A program made the position numbers and the translations under genes. A DNA stretch of 64,000 nucleotides. Source: Candidatus Nitrotoga sp. SPKER (GTDB taxonomy: Bacteria; Pseudomonadota; Gammaproteobacteria; Burkholderiales; Gallionellaceae). Of the stretch, positions 7,856 to 17,937 are shown piece after piece. The notes beneath the pieces were generated by a model. It was not told the origin of the DNA. It made no database searches and was given only the letters and a program-made list of their open reading frames with translations. The first letter of the stretch is position 1. Each line of letters opens with the position of its first letter. The stretch is taken from contig QFXG01000016.1 in NCBI GenBank assembly GCA_003402285.1, forward strand, positions 62,001-126,000, written 5' to 3'.

Positions 7856-9858
7856 AAATCAAGTTCAAATATCGCCGGTGGAATTCGATAGACCCATACA
7901 TTACCAATTCCTGGAAGACGTTGCTTACAATCAAACGTCCGACCATTGCCGGGGAGCAGGCAACCATGGTCCAGCAGTGCACGGCACACGGCCTTGTAGT
8001 CAAAGCTTTGGCATACTTCAGACCGGAACGTTTCCGGCAAGATGAAGTACTCAAAACTCACCTCCTCAACCTGAATAAGAGACATCTTCTCGGCATACTC
8101 AGCTGCGGGATGATTATTGCTTTTGATGGGTTCACCGTGAGCATTCACCATGCGCCTCACACCCGCTTTCAATAAAGTCTTTGGGGCATTGTCATCTCCT
8201 ACTCGATGCCACATTGAGAACCGGCTTTCACCGTTAGTTTCAAGAAAGCGTCGCACTTTCCTCAGCATGGCAATAATCTCACCATCACCCTGATCGCCGC
8301 GGGCTTCCAGCCAGGCATTAAAGCAGATAATTGCTGACCGCTTACTCTCACCCACCGGCCAGCCGGTAAGGCCCATTTCTGTAGCTATTTCTCCGGCCAC
8401 ACCTACGAGCGCAAAGCGTGTGGCAACCCGACCAACTTGCCCACTTGAATTTTTAGGGATCATCTTCGTAGCGAGTGCATCAATCCTGGGGCGGACTTTG
8501 GCCTTAAGAGTTTCTGTGTTGGCAGTCAACGCTACTAACCACGCATCGCCCGAGGCACCGTAGTTGATCTTGGCAAGATATTCAATGCGGTTCGCGAATG
8601 CTTTTCCATCCGCATAACCGTGCAGATTTTCAAACAGTCCGAGTCCCTTCCCAGCATCAGCCGGAATATCAGCCATACGTACATCTTGACCCGGACGAGT
8701 GCGTTTTTGTCCATCTAACACGTGGTCTGAAAGCTTCACCTCCCCCGAACTCAACCATATCAGCAGCCAGAATAGCTGGGGGCGCGAAGTCCCGATACGA
8801 GTCATTCGGCCTTTTCCTTGTCCGTTACCTAACATGTAAGCGGTTTCACCTACCGTCCTGGGGTCAGATTGGCCTAGTTCATTCAGAACCAGTAGCGCGT
8901 GGTTAAAGATAGCAGCGGTGCTTTCTAAGGCGTTATCAGTAGCGCGCCAAGATTGCATATAGTTTGAGCCACCGTTTACACTTGACGCCAGTCTCTGTGC
9001 GGCGGTTTTCCCGTTGGAAGAATTGCCTAGGAGATGAAATCCACCGCCCTCTTGATCCGCCCAAGGAAGTAGTGGAGCAGCAAAAGCACACGCAGCCGAA
9101 AAGACCAGGCGAGAGTTACCAATACACATGGCTCCCAGCCCATCGCACCATTGTTTAACCGTACCACTTGCTTTGAACAGATCTTCTATAGGGATGTCCC
9201 GCTGATAAACGATACGCTCATCATAATCGCCATATGTTTTCCCAGTCGTGACATAAGCTCTGTCTTGCCAGCCGCAGCGATCCGTGCAAACCGCATACGC
9301 TTGTGGGTCACTGGTCTGAATGTATCTTGTCAGCAATACCCGAGCCTCCCGTGTTGATGAAATTTGCACGCCCATGCTTAGCAGCATGCCGCGATATTCA
9401 CCGCCATCGCCAGACAACAGACGAGCTGGCATGATGCACCGCTTGATGGTACCTAACTTATCCTTAATCTCTAACTCATAGCCCCAGTTGTGGCCGGACT
9501 GATCCCGGGTAAGAGCTACAGGTTTGAGATAGCTACAAATCCATTCGGGTTGCTTGCGTTTGCCGTTTCTATCAAACTTCCCCGCATACCAAACGCCAGA
9601 AGGGTCAACAGTGAAGTCCTTTGCAACTTGGCCAATACTTTCAGAGCTCGAGACACTTGCCCTGCTCAGCTCGCTCTGTGGAGTTTCGTCTGTAGTACTC
9701 GAGTGCGCAACAGGGACAAGCGCTTGGGGCTCGACTGCGGTGCGGGTTTCAAAGAAAGGTGATTTTTGCATTTGTCGGGCTCCGGCTTGGATGGGATCAT
9801 GTTTCGTTAAAGGTTGCCCAGTCTTTCCCTTATTGTTTGGTACTTCGCCCTTTTCCAT
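7852..9858 (-). CDS. DUF927 domain protein (phage/satellite helicase-like ATPase)
   Basis: This is a 668-residue protein. I place the start at ATG 9858, which overlaps the stop of the upstream regulator as TAATG. The body matches the DUF927 family found in P4-like satellites, plasmids and integrative elements, thought to act as replication helicases or ATPases. A Walker A motif GNSSNGKT sits at about 278-285, and a Walker B-like LLVLNELGQ follows about 50 residues later. The N-terminal ~80 residues are a polar linker. The C-terminal part ends with a winged-helix-like region. The order integrase, unknown gene, AlpA regulator, DUF927 is typical of small tRNA-integrated elements. No separate primase domain is visible. 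Confidence 0.85.
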   Translation of the reverse strand: MEKGEVPNNKGKTGQPLTKHDPIQAGARQMQKSPFFETRTAVEPQALVPVAHSSTTDETPQSELSRASVSSSESIGQVAKDFTVDPSGVWYAGKFDRNGKRKQPEWICSYLKPVALTRDQSGHNWGYELEIKDKLGTIKRCIMPARLLSGDGGEYRGMLLSMGVQISSTREARVLLTRYIQTSDPQAYAVCTDRCGWQDRAYVTTGKTYGDYDERIVYQRDIPIEDLFKASGTVKQWCDGLGAMCIGNSRLVFSAACAFAAPLLPWADQEGGGFHLLGNSSNGKTAAQRLASSVNGGSNYMQSWRATDNALESTAAIFNHALLVLNELGQSDPRTVGETAYMLGNGQGKGRMTRIGTSRPQLFWLLIWLSSGEVKLSDHVLDGQKRTRPGQDVRMADIPADAGKGLGLFENLHGYADGKAFANRIEYLAKINYGASGDAWLVALTANTETLKAKVRPRIDALATKMIPKNSSGQVGRVATRFALVGVAGEIATEMGLTGWPVGESKRSAIICFNAWLEARGDQGDGEIIAMLRKVRRFLETNGESRFSMWHRVGDDNAPKTLLKAGVRRMVNAHGEPIKSNNHPAAEYAEKMSLIQVEEVSFEYFILPETFRSEVCQSFDYKAVCRALLDHGCLLPGNGRTFDCKQRLPGIGNVWVYRIPPAIFELDL

Positions 9859-10079
9859 TATTGGCCACCTGCTTTGATGCGCTCTTGAATCCAAGTTTCT
9901 ATAGCAAGCAAATTCCAGCACACAGCACGTCGGCTAAGTTTGAGAGGTCGCGGAAATGCGGGAGGATTGCGTCCCATCATTTCATAGATGCTGGATTTAC
10001 GTAGACCTACTAGATGCTCAACTTCTGGCAGTCTAATTAGTCGCTCAGTTCTGATATTTTCGTTTGGATGGGTTTGCAC
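9858..10079 (-). CDS. AlpA-family transcriptional regulator
   Basis: This 73-residue protein has the AlpA/MerR-like winged helix-turn-helix of phage and satellite regulators: RLPEVEHLVGLRKSSIYEMM, then PRPLKLSRRAVCW and an aromatic-rich C-terminus LLAIETWIQERI. Family members control excision or integrase expression in P4-like elements. Its TAA stop overlaps the ATG of the DUF927 gene, so the two are translationally coupled. Confidence 0.88.
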   Translation of the reverse strand: MQTHPNENIRTERLIRLPEVEHLVGLRKSSIYEMMGRNPPAFPRPLKLSRRAVCWNLLAIETWIQERIKAGGQ

Positions 10080-10197
10080 TTGTTCGACCTTTCATGTAAA
10101 TGAAGATCAAATTTTGCGCGTCAGCAGCCCTACAATCTACGACAAATTTGGTGAAATTTTGGGGGGATTTTATCCTAGACGCGGTCGGATAAATATG

Positions 10198-10920
10198 CTA
10201 GAGGCAGTAACCTTGTGCTTTTACTTGTGGCCGGATATTTTTCATAAAAAATTGTATTTCCTTTCCTGACAATGTAACCCCTCCATCAGCAAAAACCGCA
10301 ATGGATATTTCTTTGAATGGTCCAGAATAGCTAGGAATTATATTTGCCGGCTTAAGGGCTTGAGCAATACACCGAATAAAATCAGCAGAACGTTCTGGTT
10401 TACAAACACCTTTCATTCGCGCTTGAACCTTTTTAGCTGCATTTTCAATATCCGGTAATACTTTGTCACCTAAACTAAACATTGACGTGTCCTTAACCAG
10501 GCCCATTAAATGGTCAAAGTGAGGATCCCCTGGTGCCCCAAAATATGCATCATCCAAATTATATCGGTCCGCGAAAGGCAAGCCTACAATCAATAACTTT
10601 AACTCGTTCGCTTTTGCGATTATCTCGCGAAGCACTTCTTTGCGTTCACCCGGAGTGTTTGATTCAGCCCAAACTTTTTCTTTGACTACTTGCAAACTTG
10701 TCACCAGTATTTGAAGCTTTGATTCAACCTGAGCGGAGATACCATACAGCTCGCAAACTCTATGAACGTCATTGTTCTCAAAGTCACCACGGACTTCAGA
10801 TTCATCCGTTTTCGGGGGCGGTGGCTCGGAAGTTTCCCGTACCAAGGGTTGCGGTGCATTAGCAGCCAATGCTGCTGCATAGTCACTTAAAGTCCAGTTC
10901 GTTCTGTCGGATTTATCCAT
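10198..10920 (-). CDS. Hypothetical protein of the tRNA-Ser element
   Basis: This is a 240-residue protein. I prefer ATG 10920 (MDKSDRTNWTL) over the upstream ATG at 10962 because a purine-rich GAGGGTGAAG precedes it. The N-terminal third is polar and proline-rich (EPPPPKTDE). The middle looks helical and the C-terminus mixed. I recognise no domain. It lies between the AlpA gene and the integrase on the same strand and is presumably cargo or a control gene of the element. Confidence 0.6.
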   Translation of the reverse strand: MDKSDRTNWTLSDYAAALAANAPQPLVRETSEPPPPKTDESEVRGDFENNDVHRVCELYGISAQVESKLQILVTSLQVVKEKVWAESNTPGERKEVLREIIAKANELKLLIVGLPFADRYNLDDAYFGAPGDPHFDHLMGLVKDTSMFSLGDKVLPDIENAAKKVQARMKGVCKPERSADFIRCIAQALKPANIIPSYSGPFKEISIAVFADGGVTLSGKEIQFFMKNIRPQVKAQGYCL

Positions 10921-10962
10921 AATCTTCACCCTCATGTTTTGACATTGACGCATTATTATCAC

Positions 10963-11417
10963 CAGATATTCAGAATGTACACGTGGTAAGTTATTCTATT
11001 AAAGCAAAAATAAGCTCCAAATCTAAGGCAATCATTTTTCACCTCGTCCTTTATTTACGATGTAACTCGGCTTTGAGCGATCATATTCGATCTATGTTAT
11101 GTAAATAATGTGTCCCTCCTACGAGTGAGCAAATCCTTGTCTTATATAGCATCGAGTATGGACCATAGAATATGGCCAAAGTACTGACTCAAGCAAAAGG
11201 CAAAATAAATCGCAAAAAATAATAGGCGTTTACAAGAAGAGGGGTGAATCAAATCATTTAAATAAAATAAAGGTATTAAAGAAATCACCACTCATTCTGC
11301 TGCATTAGAATGTCCCACAGTTCCCCTTTTGTTCCCATTCTGTCCCACTTCATATCATAACGTGAGCACGTACTGGCTATGATTTTGGGGGCTGTTCCCA
11401 ATGTCTCACTTTGCGAG
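10963..11417. other. Intergenic region between cargo and integrase
   Basis: About 450 AT-rich bases hold no convincing gene on either strand. By position it could contain the promoter of the cargo genes, but I see no clear operator or terminator. Confidence 0.45.
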
Positions 11418-12611
11418 CTAATTTACGCACTTCCTCATTTTGTCTATATGATTTGCCCATGCGTGCATCATCGTTAAGCGGTCTGCTAGATGAGTAGCAT
11501 GGTTGTAGGATGCAGATACCGCGTCACGTTTCTGATGCGCGAGTTGTAGTTCTATCAAGTGATGTCCAAAGCCTTGTTCATGCAGTATGGTTGAAGCGAC
11601 CCCCCGAAAGCCGTGGCCAGTCATTCTGCCCTTGAAGCCCATGCGTTCTAAGGCCTTCAAGATCGTGTTGTTGCTCATAGGCTTGTCCTGGTCACGTTCT
11701 CCGGGGAATACTAAGGCGCCATTTGCAATGGTTTGCAGTGCTTGCAATACTTCTACTGCTTGAGGTGATAAGGGTACAATATGAGGCGTGCGCATTTTCA
11801 TACGCTCCGCTGGAATTCGCCATTGGCCCGCTGTAAGGTCAAATTCTGTCCAGCGTGCTGCAATCAACTCGCCCGTCCGAACAAACGTCAAGGCCATCAG
11901 TTTCATCGCAAGCCGAGTGTACGCGCTGCCTTGATATGCCTCGATTTTACGCAGTAATTCGGGCATTTCTCTGCCGTCGAGCCTAGCGTAATTAACTCTT
12001 TTGTGTTGCTTAAGAGCATCCGATGGCTTCACGTCTGCAGCCGGGTTACGTTCAAGTAAGCCATGTGCAACAGCAAAACGCATAACCTGGCCACAGGTCT
12101 GCAAAGATCGTTTTGCAATGTCTACAGCTCCCCGCGCTTCAATGGCTTTAGCTACCGCCAAAAGCTGGGGGGCGGTAACGCTTAGTATCGGGCGCGGCCC
12201 GAGTGCCGGAAATACATCGGCTTCCAATCGACGCAGGACGTAATCAGCATGACGGGGGCTTTTGGGACCACGCCAGTGCTCCCACCATTGCCGGGCTACG
12301 CCCTCGAAAGTATTAGCATCATTGACCTTCCTTGAAAGCTTGGCATCACGCTTAAGTTGTGCTGGATCATCACCGTTAGCCAATATCTCTCGTGCCTGAT
12401 CACGAGCTTTACGAGCCTGTGCTAGCGAAATAGTGGGGTAAACTCCAAAGGCCAGGCGTTTTTCTTTACCGCCGTGGCGATATTTCAGTCTCCAGTACTT
12501 TCCCCCGGCCTTGGTAATTTCCAGGTACATTCCCTTTTCGTCAGAAAGGCGTATATAAGGCTTGTCGACAGGACAAACCGTTCGGTCACATTTGACGTTG
12601 GTTAGGGGCAT
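11418..12611 (-). CDS. Tyrosine-type integrase (P4-like, DUF4102 N-terminus)
   Basis: This 397-residue site-specific recombinase has an N-terminal arm-binding DUF4102-type domain (YLEITKAGGKYWRLKYRHGG, VYPTISLAQAR), a core-binding SAM-like domain, and a catalytic domain. The catalytic signature is visible as Arg in TFVRTGELIAARW, HGFR, the later His in LAHQ, and Tyr in ASYNH. It lies 185 bases from the 3' end of tRNA-Ser(GGA), whose 3' end faces it. This is the standard arrangement for an element integrated into that tRNA. It should catalyse integration and, with an excisionase, excision. Confidence 0.93.
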   Translation of the reverse strand: MPLTNVKCDRTVCPVDKPYIRLSDEKGMYLEITKAGGKYWRLKYRHGGKEKRLAFGVYPTISLAQARKARDQAREILANGDDPAQLKRDAKLSRKVNDANTFEGVARQWWEHWRGPKSPRHADYVLRRLEADVFPALGPRPILSVTAPQLLAVAKAIEARGAVDIAKRSLQTCGQVMRFAVAHGLLERNPAADVKPSDALKQHKRVNYARLDGREMPELLRKIEAYQGSAYTRLAMKLMALTFVRTGELIAARWTEFDLTAGQWRIPAERMKMRTPHIVPLSPQAVEVLQALQTIANGALVFPGERDQDKPMSNNTILKALERMGFKGRMTGHGFRGVASTILHEQGFGHHLIELQLAHQKRDAVSASYNHATHLADRLTMMHAWANHIDKMRKCVN

Positions 12612-12719
12612 TTGGGGGCACTTTTTAAGTGTAGGTAATGAGAGGCGATTTGTTTCCCCTATTGTGCCCCCTGATTCAACTGGATGTCAACGAACTAAGA
12701 TGGACGTTAAAAAACTAAA

Positions 12720-12750
12720 AAGCCCCGTAGTATCTATAACTACGGGGCTT
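12720..12750 (-). terminator. Rho-independent terminator after tRNA-Ser
   Basis: An 11-bp perfect stem (AAGCCCCGTAG with its complement) flanks a 9-base loop and is followed on the minus strand by T-rich sequence. It lies just beyond the 3' end of tRNA-Ser and before the integrase gene, so it should end the gloB/tRNA-Ser transcript and shield the integrase. Confidence 0.85.
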
Positions 12751-12795
12751 ATCACTTCTTTCTTGAGCTTCAATGGAAGCTAAAAAACTCATTGT

Positions 12796-12886
12796 TGGCG
12801 GAGAGGGCGGGATTCGAACCCGCGTTAAGATATTATCCTAAACACGCTTTCCAGGCGTGCGACTTAAACCGCTCATCCACCTCTCC
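12796..12886 (-). tRNA. tRNA-Ser (GGA)
   Basis: The minus strand folds into a class II tRNA. The acceptor stem is GGAGAGG with CCTCTCC, the anticodon loop is CTGGAAA (anticodon GGA), there is a long variable arm, the T-loop is GTTCGAATCC, and the CCA end is encoded. Its 3' end faces the integrase at 11418-12611 and probably served as the attachment site. Confidence 0.95.
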
Positions 12887-12940
12887 GAAGGTCGCGCAGA
12901 ATAAACCAGAAAAGGCTTTATCGCAATCTAAAATATTTTT

Positions 12941-13705
12941 TTAAAATTTATTTTTAAAGGTACGCAAGGCAGTGAAGATACTGATTTCGTCGGTCTTTTC
13001 AATTTGTGACATACGTAACGTGGTGGCAACGATACCTGGCTCAGCGCAGCGCAAAAATGGGTTGGTATCTTTTTCCAGGGCAATAGTTGAGGGCAACGTC
13101 GGATAACCGGCGGCACGTAACACTTGCACGTCTGCTTGACGTTGTTTGAGTCGAGCATTATCGGGTTCGCAGATTAATGCGAAGTATATATTGGCCTCGG
13201 TATATTCATGTCCACAATATACTTTTGTTTTATCAGGTAACTTTGCCAGCCGTTGCAAAGAATAAAATAATTGCGTGGCTGTTCCTTCAAATAATCTGCC
13301 ACAGCCACAACCAAACAAGGTGTCACCACAAAACACGCCACCAGCCCCCAGATAAGCGATATGCCCGTGGGTATGACCAGGGATATCCATCACACTCAAT
13401 TTTATTTCCAATTCCGGAATTTCAATTACATCACCCTCGCCAAGTATATGACTGATGCAGGGGATATTTTCACGCTGTGGCCCATATACAGGCACGTTGT
13501 ATAATTCAACCAGTTTGCAGACGCCACCCACGTGATCATTGTGATGGTGAGTACACAGGATGGCGGTAAGTTTGAGTTTATGTAAATTAAGATAAGCCAA
13601 TACCGGGGCTGCATCACCTGGATCGACCACTACCACATGTTGATGGTCATGCAACATCCAGATGTAGTTGTCCTTAAATGCAGGAATGGGAATAATATTT
13701 AACAT
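12941..13705 (-). CDS. gloB: Hydroxyacylglutathione hydrolase (glyoxalase II)
   Basis: GloB hydrolyses S-lactoylglutathione to lactate and glutathione, the second step of methylglyoxal detoxification in the cytoplasm. The metallo-beta-lactamase binuclear site is clear: THHHNDH near the N-terminus, PGHTHGH, GDTLF and the later CGHEYT. The length (254 residues from MLNIIPIPAF at 13705) is normal for the family. An in-frame ATG four codons earlier (13717) is also possible. It is divergent from the methyltransferase gene at 13754 with a short shared control region. Confidence 0.96.
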   Translation of the reverse strand: MLNIIPIPAFKDNYIWMLHDHQHVVVVDPGDAAPVLAYLNLHKLKLTAILCTHHHNDHVGGVCKLVELYNVPVYGPQRENIPCISHILGEGDVIEIPELEIKLSVMDIPGHTHGHIAYLGAGGVFCGDTLFGCGCGRLFEGTATQLFYSLQRLAKLPDKTKVYCGHEYTEANIYFALICEPDNARLKQRQADVQVLRAAGYPTLPSTIALEKDTNPFLRCAEPGIVATTLRMSQIEKTDEISIFTALRTFKNKF

Positions 13706-13753
13706 GGGGATATCCATTTTTTATTTGGCTATACTCGAGTGAAAGAGTATTGC

Positions 13754-14497
13754 ATGTCAACCACAAATACACTGAATGATTGGTTTGCCACACCCCCAGG
13801 AAAATATTTACTGGAATGCGAGCAAACATTATTTGATCACAGTGTGACTGATATTTTTGGCTTTAATGCGCTGCAACTTGGGCTGGCCGAGCATGATTTT
13901 CTGCGTGCCAGTCGTATGCCACTACGCGCCGTCGTGGGAAACGAAGTCGGTGTGCAAGTCCAGCTTAATATGAATGAATTATCATTCAGATGCAGTAGTT
14001 TGGATTTGGTACTTTTGCCACATGTACTGGAATTCCATGCCCATCCTCATCAAATTTTACGCGAGGTTGAGCGTGTGTTAAGACCGGCGGGAAATGTCAT
14101 CATTAGCGGCTTTAATCCACGTAGCCTGTGGGGCGCGCGGCGCATATTAGGTTCACGTACAAATTTCCCGTGGCGGGGAGATTTTATTGCTTTGTCACGA
14201 TTGAAAGATTGGCTGGCATTACTGGGATTTGTAGTGGTAACAGGGCGCTTTGCCTGTTACGCCCCTCCGCTCACCAATCCAAATTGGCTTAACCACTTTA
14301 ATTTTATGGAACCAGCGGGTGACCGCTGGTGGGCGGTATGGGGCGGAGTCTATTTTTTACAAGCGATTAAGCATGTGCCGGGAATGAACCTGATCAAGCC
14401 AAAATGGAATGAGGGACTGGTTGGCAAGCTACTACCAGCAACACCCAAGCTGAATAAGGAAATATCACCGTATAAAAAACGGAACCAAAATGAGTGA
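13754..14497 (+). CDS. SAM-dependent methyltransferase (class I)
   Basis: This 247-residue protein starts at ATG 13754 ([11 protein letters not shown]). It belongs to the methyltransferase group found next to gloB and rnhA in many betaproteobacteria. The core is visible in [32 protein letters not shown] and [13 protein letters not shown], the post-motif region of class I methyltransferases. The usual glycine-rich motif I is weak, as is typical for this group. The substrate is unknown. The 3' end overlaps rnhA by 8 bases, indicating an operon. Confidence 0.85.
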   Translation: MSTTNTLNDWFATPPGKYLLECEQTLFDHSVTDIFGFNALQLGLAEHDFLRASRMPLRAVVGNEVGVQVQLNMNELSFRCSSLDLVLLPHVLEFHAHPHQILREVERVLRPAGNVIISGFNPRSLWGARRILGSRTNFPWRGDFIALSRLKDWLALLGFVVVTGRFACYAPPLTNPNWLNHFNFMEPAGDRWWAVWGGVYFLQAIKHVPGMNLIKPKWNEGLVGKLLPATPKLNKEISPYKKRNQNE

Positions 14498-14963
14498 ACT
14501 TGTGACAATGAGTGAAGATATAGTAGAAATTTATACGGATGGCGCTTGCAAAGGGAACCCTGGCGTGGGCGGCTGGGGCGCGCTGTTACAAATTATGGGC
14601 AAAGAACGCGAGCTATGGGGTGGTGAGGCACATACAACCAACAATCGCATGGAGCTACTAGCTGCAATCCGCGCACTAGAGGCATTGAAACGACCTTGCC
14701 GGGTGATTCTGCATACTGATTCAAAATATGTGCAGCAAGGCATTAGTATCTGGGTGCATAACTGGAAGCAGCGGGGATGGAAGACTGCCGACAAGAAACC
14801 GGTCAAAAATGAGGACTTGTGGCGCACACTGGATGAGCTAGCGAACAAGCATCATGTTCAGTGGGAGTGGATAAAAGGACATGCTGGGCATGATGGAAAT
14901 GAGCGTGCGGATGAATTAGCCAATCGCGGGATTGAACAATTTTTGAATGAGAGCATGAAATGA
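14490..14963 (+). CDS. rnhA: Ribonuclease HI
   Basis: RNase HI degrades the RNA strand of RNA-DNA hybrids, removing primers and R-loops. The four catalytic acidic residues are present: D17 ([12 protein letters not shown]), E55 (NNRMELLAA), D77 (LHTDSKYV) and D141 (NERADELA), along with the handle region and H131. The length of 157 is normal. A start at the in-frame ATG 14508 would remove six residues and the overlap with the upstream gene. The stop overlaps dnaQ by ATGA. Confidence 0.97.
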   Translation: MSELVTMSEDIVEIYTDGACKGNPGVGGWGALLQIMGKERELWGGEAHTTNNRMELLAAIRALEALKRPCRVILHTDSKYVQQGISIWVHNWKQRGWKTADKKPVKNEDLWRTLDELANKHHVQWEWIKGHAGHDGNERADELANRGIEQFLNESMK

Positions 14964-15679
14964 GACAAATTGTATTGGATACCGAAACCACTGGCCTTGA
15001 TCCAGGGAAAGGCCACCGCATCATTGAACTGGCAGCTATCGAATTATGCAACCGCAAAATTTCTGATCGACGTTTTCACCGCTATCTCAACCCGGAACGG
15101 GAGATTGATGCGGGAGCGGCGGAGATACACGGCCTGACGCTGGAGCGTCTGCAGGATGAACCAAAATTTGCTGAAATTGCACCCGCGCTACTCGAATTTA
15201 TTAGCGGCGCGGAGCTCATCATTCACAATGCACCGTTTGATATCGGGTTCCTCAATAAGGAGCTGGAACGTTGCGAGCTGCCTGCATTGAATAGCTATTG
15301 TGTAAGCGTCATTGACACACTGAAACTGGCCAAGGAGTTGCATCCCGGCAAGAAAAATAATCTGAACGCTTTGTGTGACCGTTACCAGATAGATAATTCT
15401 CACCGCACCTTGCATGGTGCACTATTGGATACTGAGCTGTTGGCAGAGGTTTATTTGTCCATGACGCGCGGTCAAAAAAGTTTACTGGATGATGGGAGCA
15501 ATGAACAGAAAGAAGAACCAATCATGGTTTTTGCAGATTTATCACGTTTGCAACTGCGTGTGCTCCCTGCCAGCACTGATGAATTGGCGCAACACGCGCA
15601 ACAGTTGACGGATATCGATAAAGCCAGCAAAGGCGCATGTCTATGGAAACAGTTGGAACTTTTGGAGGTGCAGCCGTGA
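14960..15679 (+). CDS. dnaQ: DNA polymerase III epsilon subunit (proofreading exonuclease)
   Basis: DnaQ is the 3'-5' proofreading exonuclease of the replicative polymerase. DEDDh motifs are visible: LDTETTGL (D7, E9), [11 protein letters not shown], and [19 protein letters not shown] with the catalytic His and Asp. The C-terminal tail carries the alpha-subunit-binding region. Length 239. It overlaps rnhA by four bases; the rnhA-dnaQ pairing is conserved in proteobacteria. Confidence 0.95.
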   Translation: MRQIVLDTETTGLDPGKGHRIIELAAIELCNRKISDRRFHRYLNPEREIDAGAAEIHGLTLERLQDEPKFAEIAPALLEFISGAELIIHNAPFDIGFLNKELERCELPALNSYCVSVIDTLKLAKELHPGKKNNLNALCDRYQIDNSHRTLHGALLDTELLAEVYLSMTRGQKSLLDDGSNEQKEEPIMVFADLSRLQLRVLPASTDELAQHAQQLTDIDKASKGACLWKQLELLEVQP

Positions 15680-15742
15680 TACATAATCTTAGAAGCATGT
15701 CCAAGCTGACAGGCTGTTGATAGCCCCTAGCTGTCTGTTGAG

Positions 15743-16993
15743 ATGAGTGTCAATGTAGATGTGTTGATCATCGGTGCTGGCGCAGCGGGCATGATGTGTG
15801 CTATCGAGGCGGCACGTCGTGGGCGGTCTGTGCAGTTACTTGATCACTCTAAGAAACTGGCAGAAAAGATTCGCATCTCCGGCGGTGGTCGCTGCAACTT
15901 CACCAATTTGTACGCCAAGTCGGAAAATTACTTATCTGGCAATCCGCATTTTTGTCGCTCTGCATTAGCGCGCTACACCCCTCAACATTTCATCACATGG
16001 CTTAACCAACAAGGCATCGGTTATCACGAAAAAAAACTAGGGCAACTATTTTGTGACGAAGGATCAGCAACCATTATTGCGATGCTAAAAAACGAATGTG
16101 ATGCAGCGGGTGTACGTTGGCTTATGTCTTGCGAAGTGCATAAGGTTGATCATCTCAATCCCTGTTTCCCGCAAACAGAAAAGGAACCCGAAGTAAAAAA
16201 CAGTATGCATCCATCAACCGAACGATTTAGTTGCACTACCAATCATGGCACATTTCACGCGCAGTCCTTGGTAATCGCCAGCGGCGGCCTATCTATTCCC
16301 AAGATTGGCGCAACACCATTTGGTTATCAAGTCGCACAACAATTCAACATTCCCGTGACCAAACTCAAGCCGGGGTTAGTACCATTAAGTTTTCATCCAG
16401 ACGATTGGGCACCTTATATTGATCTCGCCGGAATTTCTATAGATGCGGTGGTAAGTTATGGAAAGAATTTTTTTCGTGAAAATCTCCTTTTTACCCATCG
16501 CGGCCTTAGTGGTCCGGCCATCTTACAAATCTCTTCTTATTGGGAACCGGGCCAACCGCTACACATTAATTTGTTGCCGGATCATGACACACTAAAACTG
16601 CTCGCACAGCAACGAGACAATCGCATGTTGCTAAGCAATTTTTTTGCACAATATTTACCCAAACGATTTATCGAAACATGGTGTGCTCAATTAGTCGGAA
16701 ATAATCTTTCCAGTAACATGCCAATTAACCAATATTCAGATAAAGAGATCGCTGCACTTGCCGTTAAACTGCATAATTGGCAAATTACGCCTAGCGGCAC
16801 ATTGGGCTATACCAAGGCAGAAGTTACCTGTGGAGGTGTTGACACCCATGCTTTATCGTCTAAAACAATGGAAGCCAATAAGGTGAATGGTCTGTATTTC
16901 ATCGGAGAAGTCGTTGATGTAACAGGTCAACTAGGCGGCTACAACTTTCAATGGGCGTGGTCATCGGGTTATGCTGCCGGGCAATATTGCTGA
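15743..16993 (+). CDS. HI0933/YhiN-family flavoprotein
   Basis: This 416-residue NAD(P)/FAD-dependent oxidoreductase belongs to the HI0933/YhiN (aminoacetone oxidase-like) family. The N-terminal dinucleotide-binding motif is IIGAGAAGMMCAIEAARRG, followed by KIRISGGGRCNFTN, the family signature. The C-terminal FAD motif is GLYFIGEVVDVTGQLGGYNF. The true substrate of the family is unsettled. It follows dnaQ by 63 bases and may be co-transcribed. Confidence 0.9.
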   Translation: MSVNVDVLIIGAGAAGMMCAIEAARRGRSVQLLDHSKKLAEKIRISGGGRCNFTNLYAKSENYLSGNPHFCRSALARYTPQHFITWLNQQGIGYHEKKLGQLFCDEGSATIIAMLKNECDAAGVRWLMSCEVHKVDHLNPCFPQTEKEPEVKNSMHPSTERFSCTTNHGTFHAQSLVIASGGLSIPKIGATPFGYQVAQQFNIPVTKLKPGLVPLSFHPDDWAPYIDLAGISIDAVVSYGKNFFRENLLFTHRGLSGPAILQISSYWEPGQPLHINLLPDHDTLKLLAQQRDNRMLLSNFFAQYLPKRFIETWCAQLVGNNLSSNMPINQYSDKEIAALAVKLHNWQITPSGTLGYTKAEVTCGGVDTHALSSKTMEANKVNGLYFIGEVVDVTGQLGGYNFQWAWSSGYAAGQYC

Positions 16994-17132
16994 ATTTTAG
17001 ATAGTTATGTTTGTACTGAAAAGATGACGATGGCTGTGAGTCAGAAAAAGCAAACATCCAATGAATTAGAACTTTTTTCAGTTAGTTAGATTAAATTTTC
17101 GATACAAGATATGTTATGGTGAGGAGAGCAAA

Positions 17133-17849
17133 GTGCCAAATAAAATAAATATGTCTACCGCTTTAACAATATCTAGCTTGATACTTTCGACTCCAGCTAT
17201 TGCCGCAAAAGATATAAACGATTTTCAAACATGGGGCACTGCAACGGCAGTTGGTAGCCTAGACAATGTCAATCCAGCATTAAAGTATTTCAAATACTGG
17301 GCGGAATTTCAAGGGCGTTTTGGCGATGACACGTCACGCTTTTCTCAGGCTATCATTCGTCCAGGGATAGGATATGCAATTAACAATACGACTAGTGTTT
17401 GGGTGGGTTATGCATTTGTTCCCACTGCAGCACCATTTTCCAAAACAACATTCAACGAACGAAGATTCTGGCAACAATTATTGTGGAACAATAAATTTTC
17501 ATTTGGATCAGTCACCAGTCGAAGCCGCCTGGAAGAACGCTTAGCACCTCGTTTAGGGGATGATACCGCTATACGTTTTCGGCAAATGTTTAAAGTATCT
17601 GTACCACTGACTGCTGCTCCAGCTTATAGCATAGTGGCTAGCAATGAATACTTTCTAAACCTCAACAACAACGATTGGGGGCCTCGTAAAGGATTCGATC
17701 AAAACAGAGCGTTCCTAGGAATAGGCTATAACTTCAATAAAGAAATTAAATCAGAAATCGGCTATATGAATCAATACATTAACCGGCCACTTACCTCAGT
17801 AAACAGGAACGATCATATTTTATCGATTAATTTCTATTTCAATTATTAA
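17133..17849 (+). CDS. DUF2490 family exported protein
   Basis: A 238-residue protein with a GTG start at 17133 supported by GAGGAGAG upstream. Residues 1-24 form a signal peptide ending APAIAA-like. The mature part is rich in aromatic beta-strand segments (RFSQAIIRPGIGYAI, VWVGYAFVP, RLEERLAPRLGDDTAIRFR) and ends in a terminal aromatic (FYFNY), as in outer-membrane beta-barrels. It matches the DUF2490 family, whose function is unknown. It is preceded by an AT-rich intergenic region and stands alone. Confidence 0.82.
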   Translation: MPNKINMSTALTISSLILSTPAIAAKDINDFQTWGTATAVGSLDNVNPALKYFKYWAEFQGRFGDDTSRFSQAIIRPGIGYAINNTTSVWVGYAFVPTAAPFSKTTFNERRFWQQLLWNNKFSFGSVTSRSRLEERLAPRLGDDTAIRFRQMFKVSVPLTAAPAYSIVASNEYFLNLNNNDWGPRKGFDQNRAFLGIGYNFNKEIKSEIGYMNQYINRPLTSVNRNDHILSINFYFNY

Positions 17850-17937
17850 CTTTAGTACCCTATAAAAGCACAGCTGAATGCCGCTTAACGTCAAAAATAT
17901 CCACATTGCGCGATATTTTCAACTCAAGAAATTGGCA

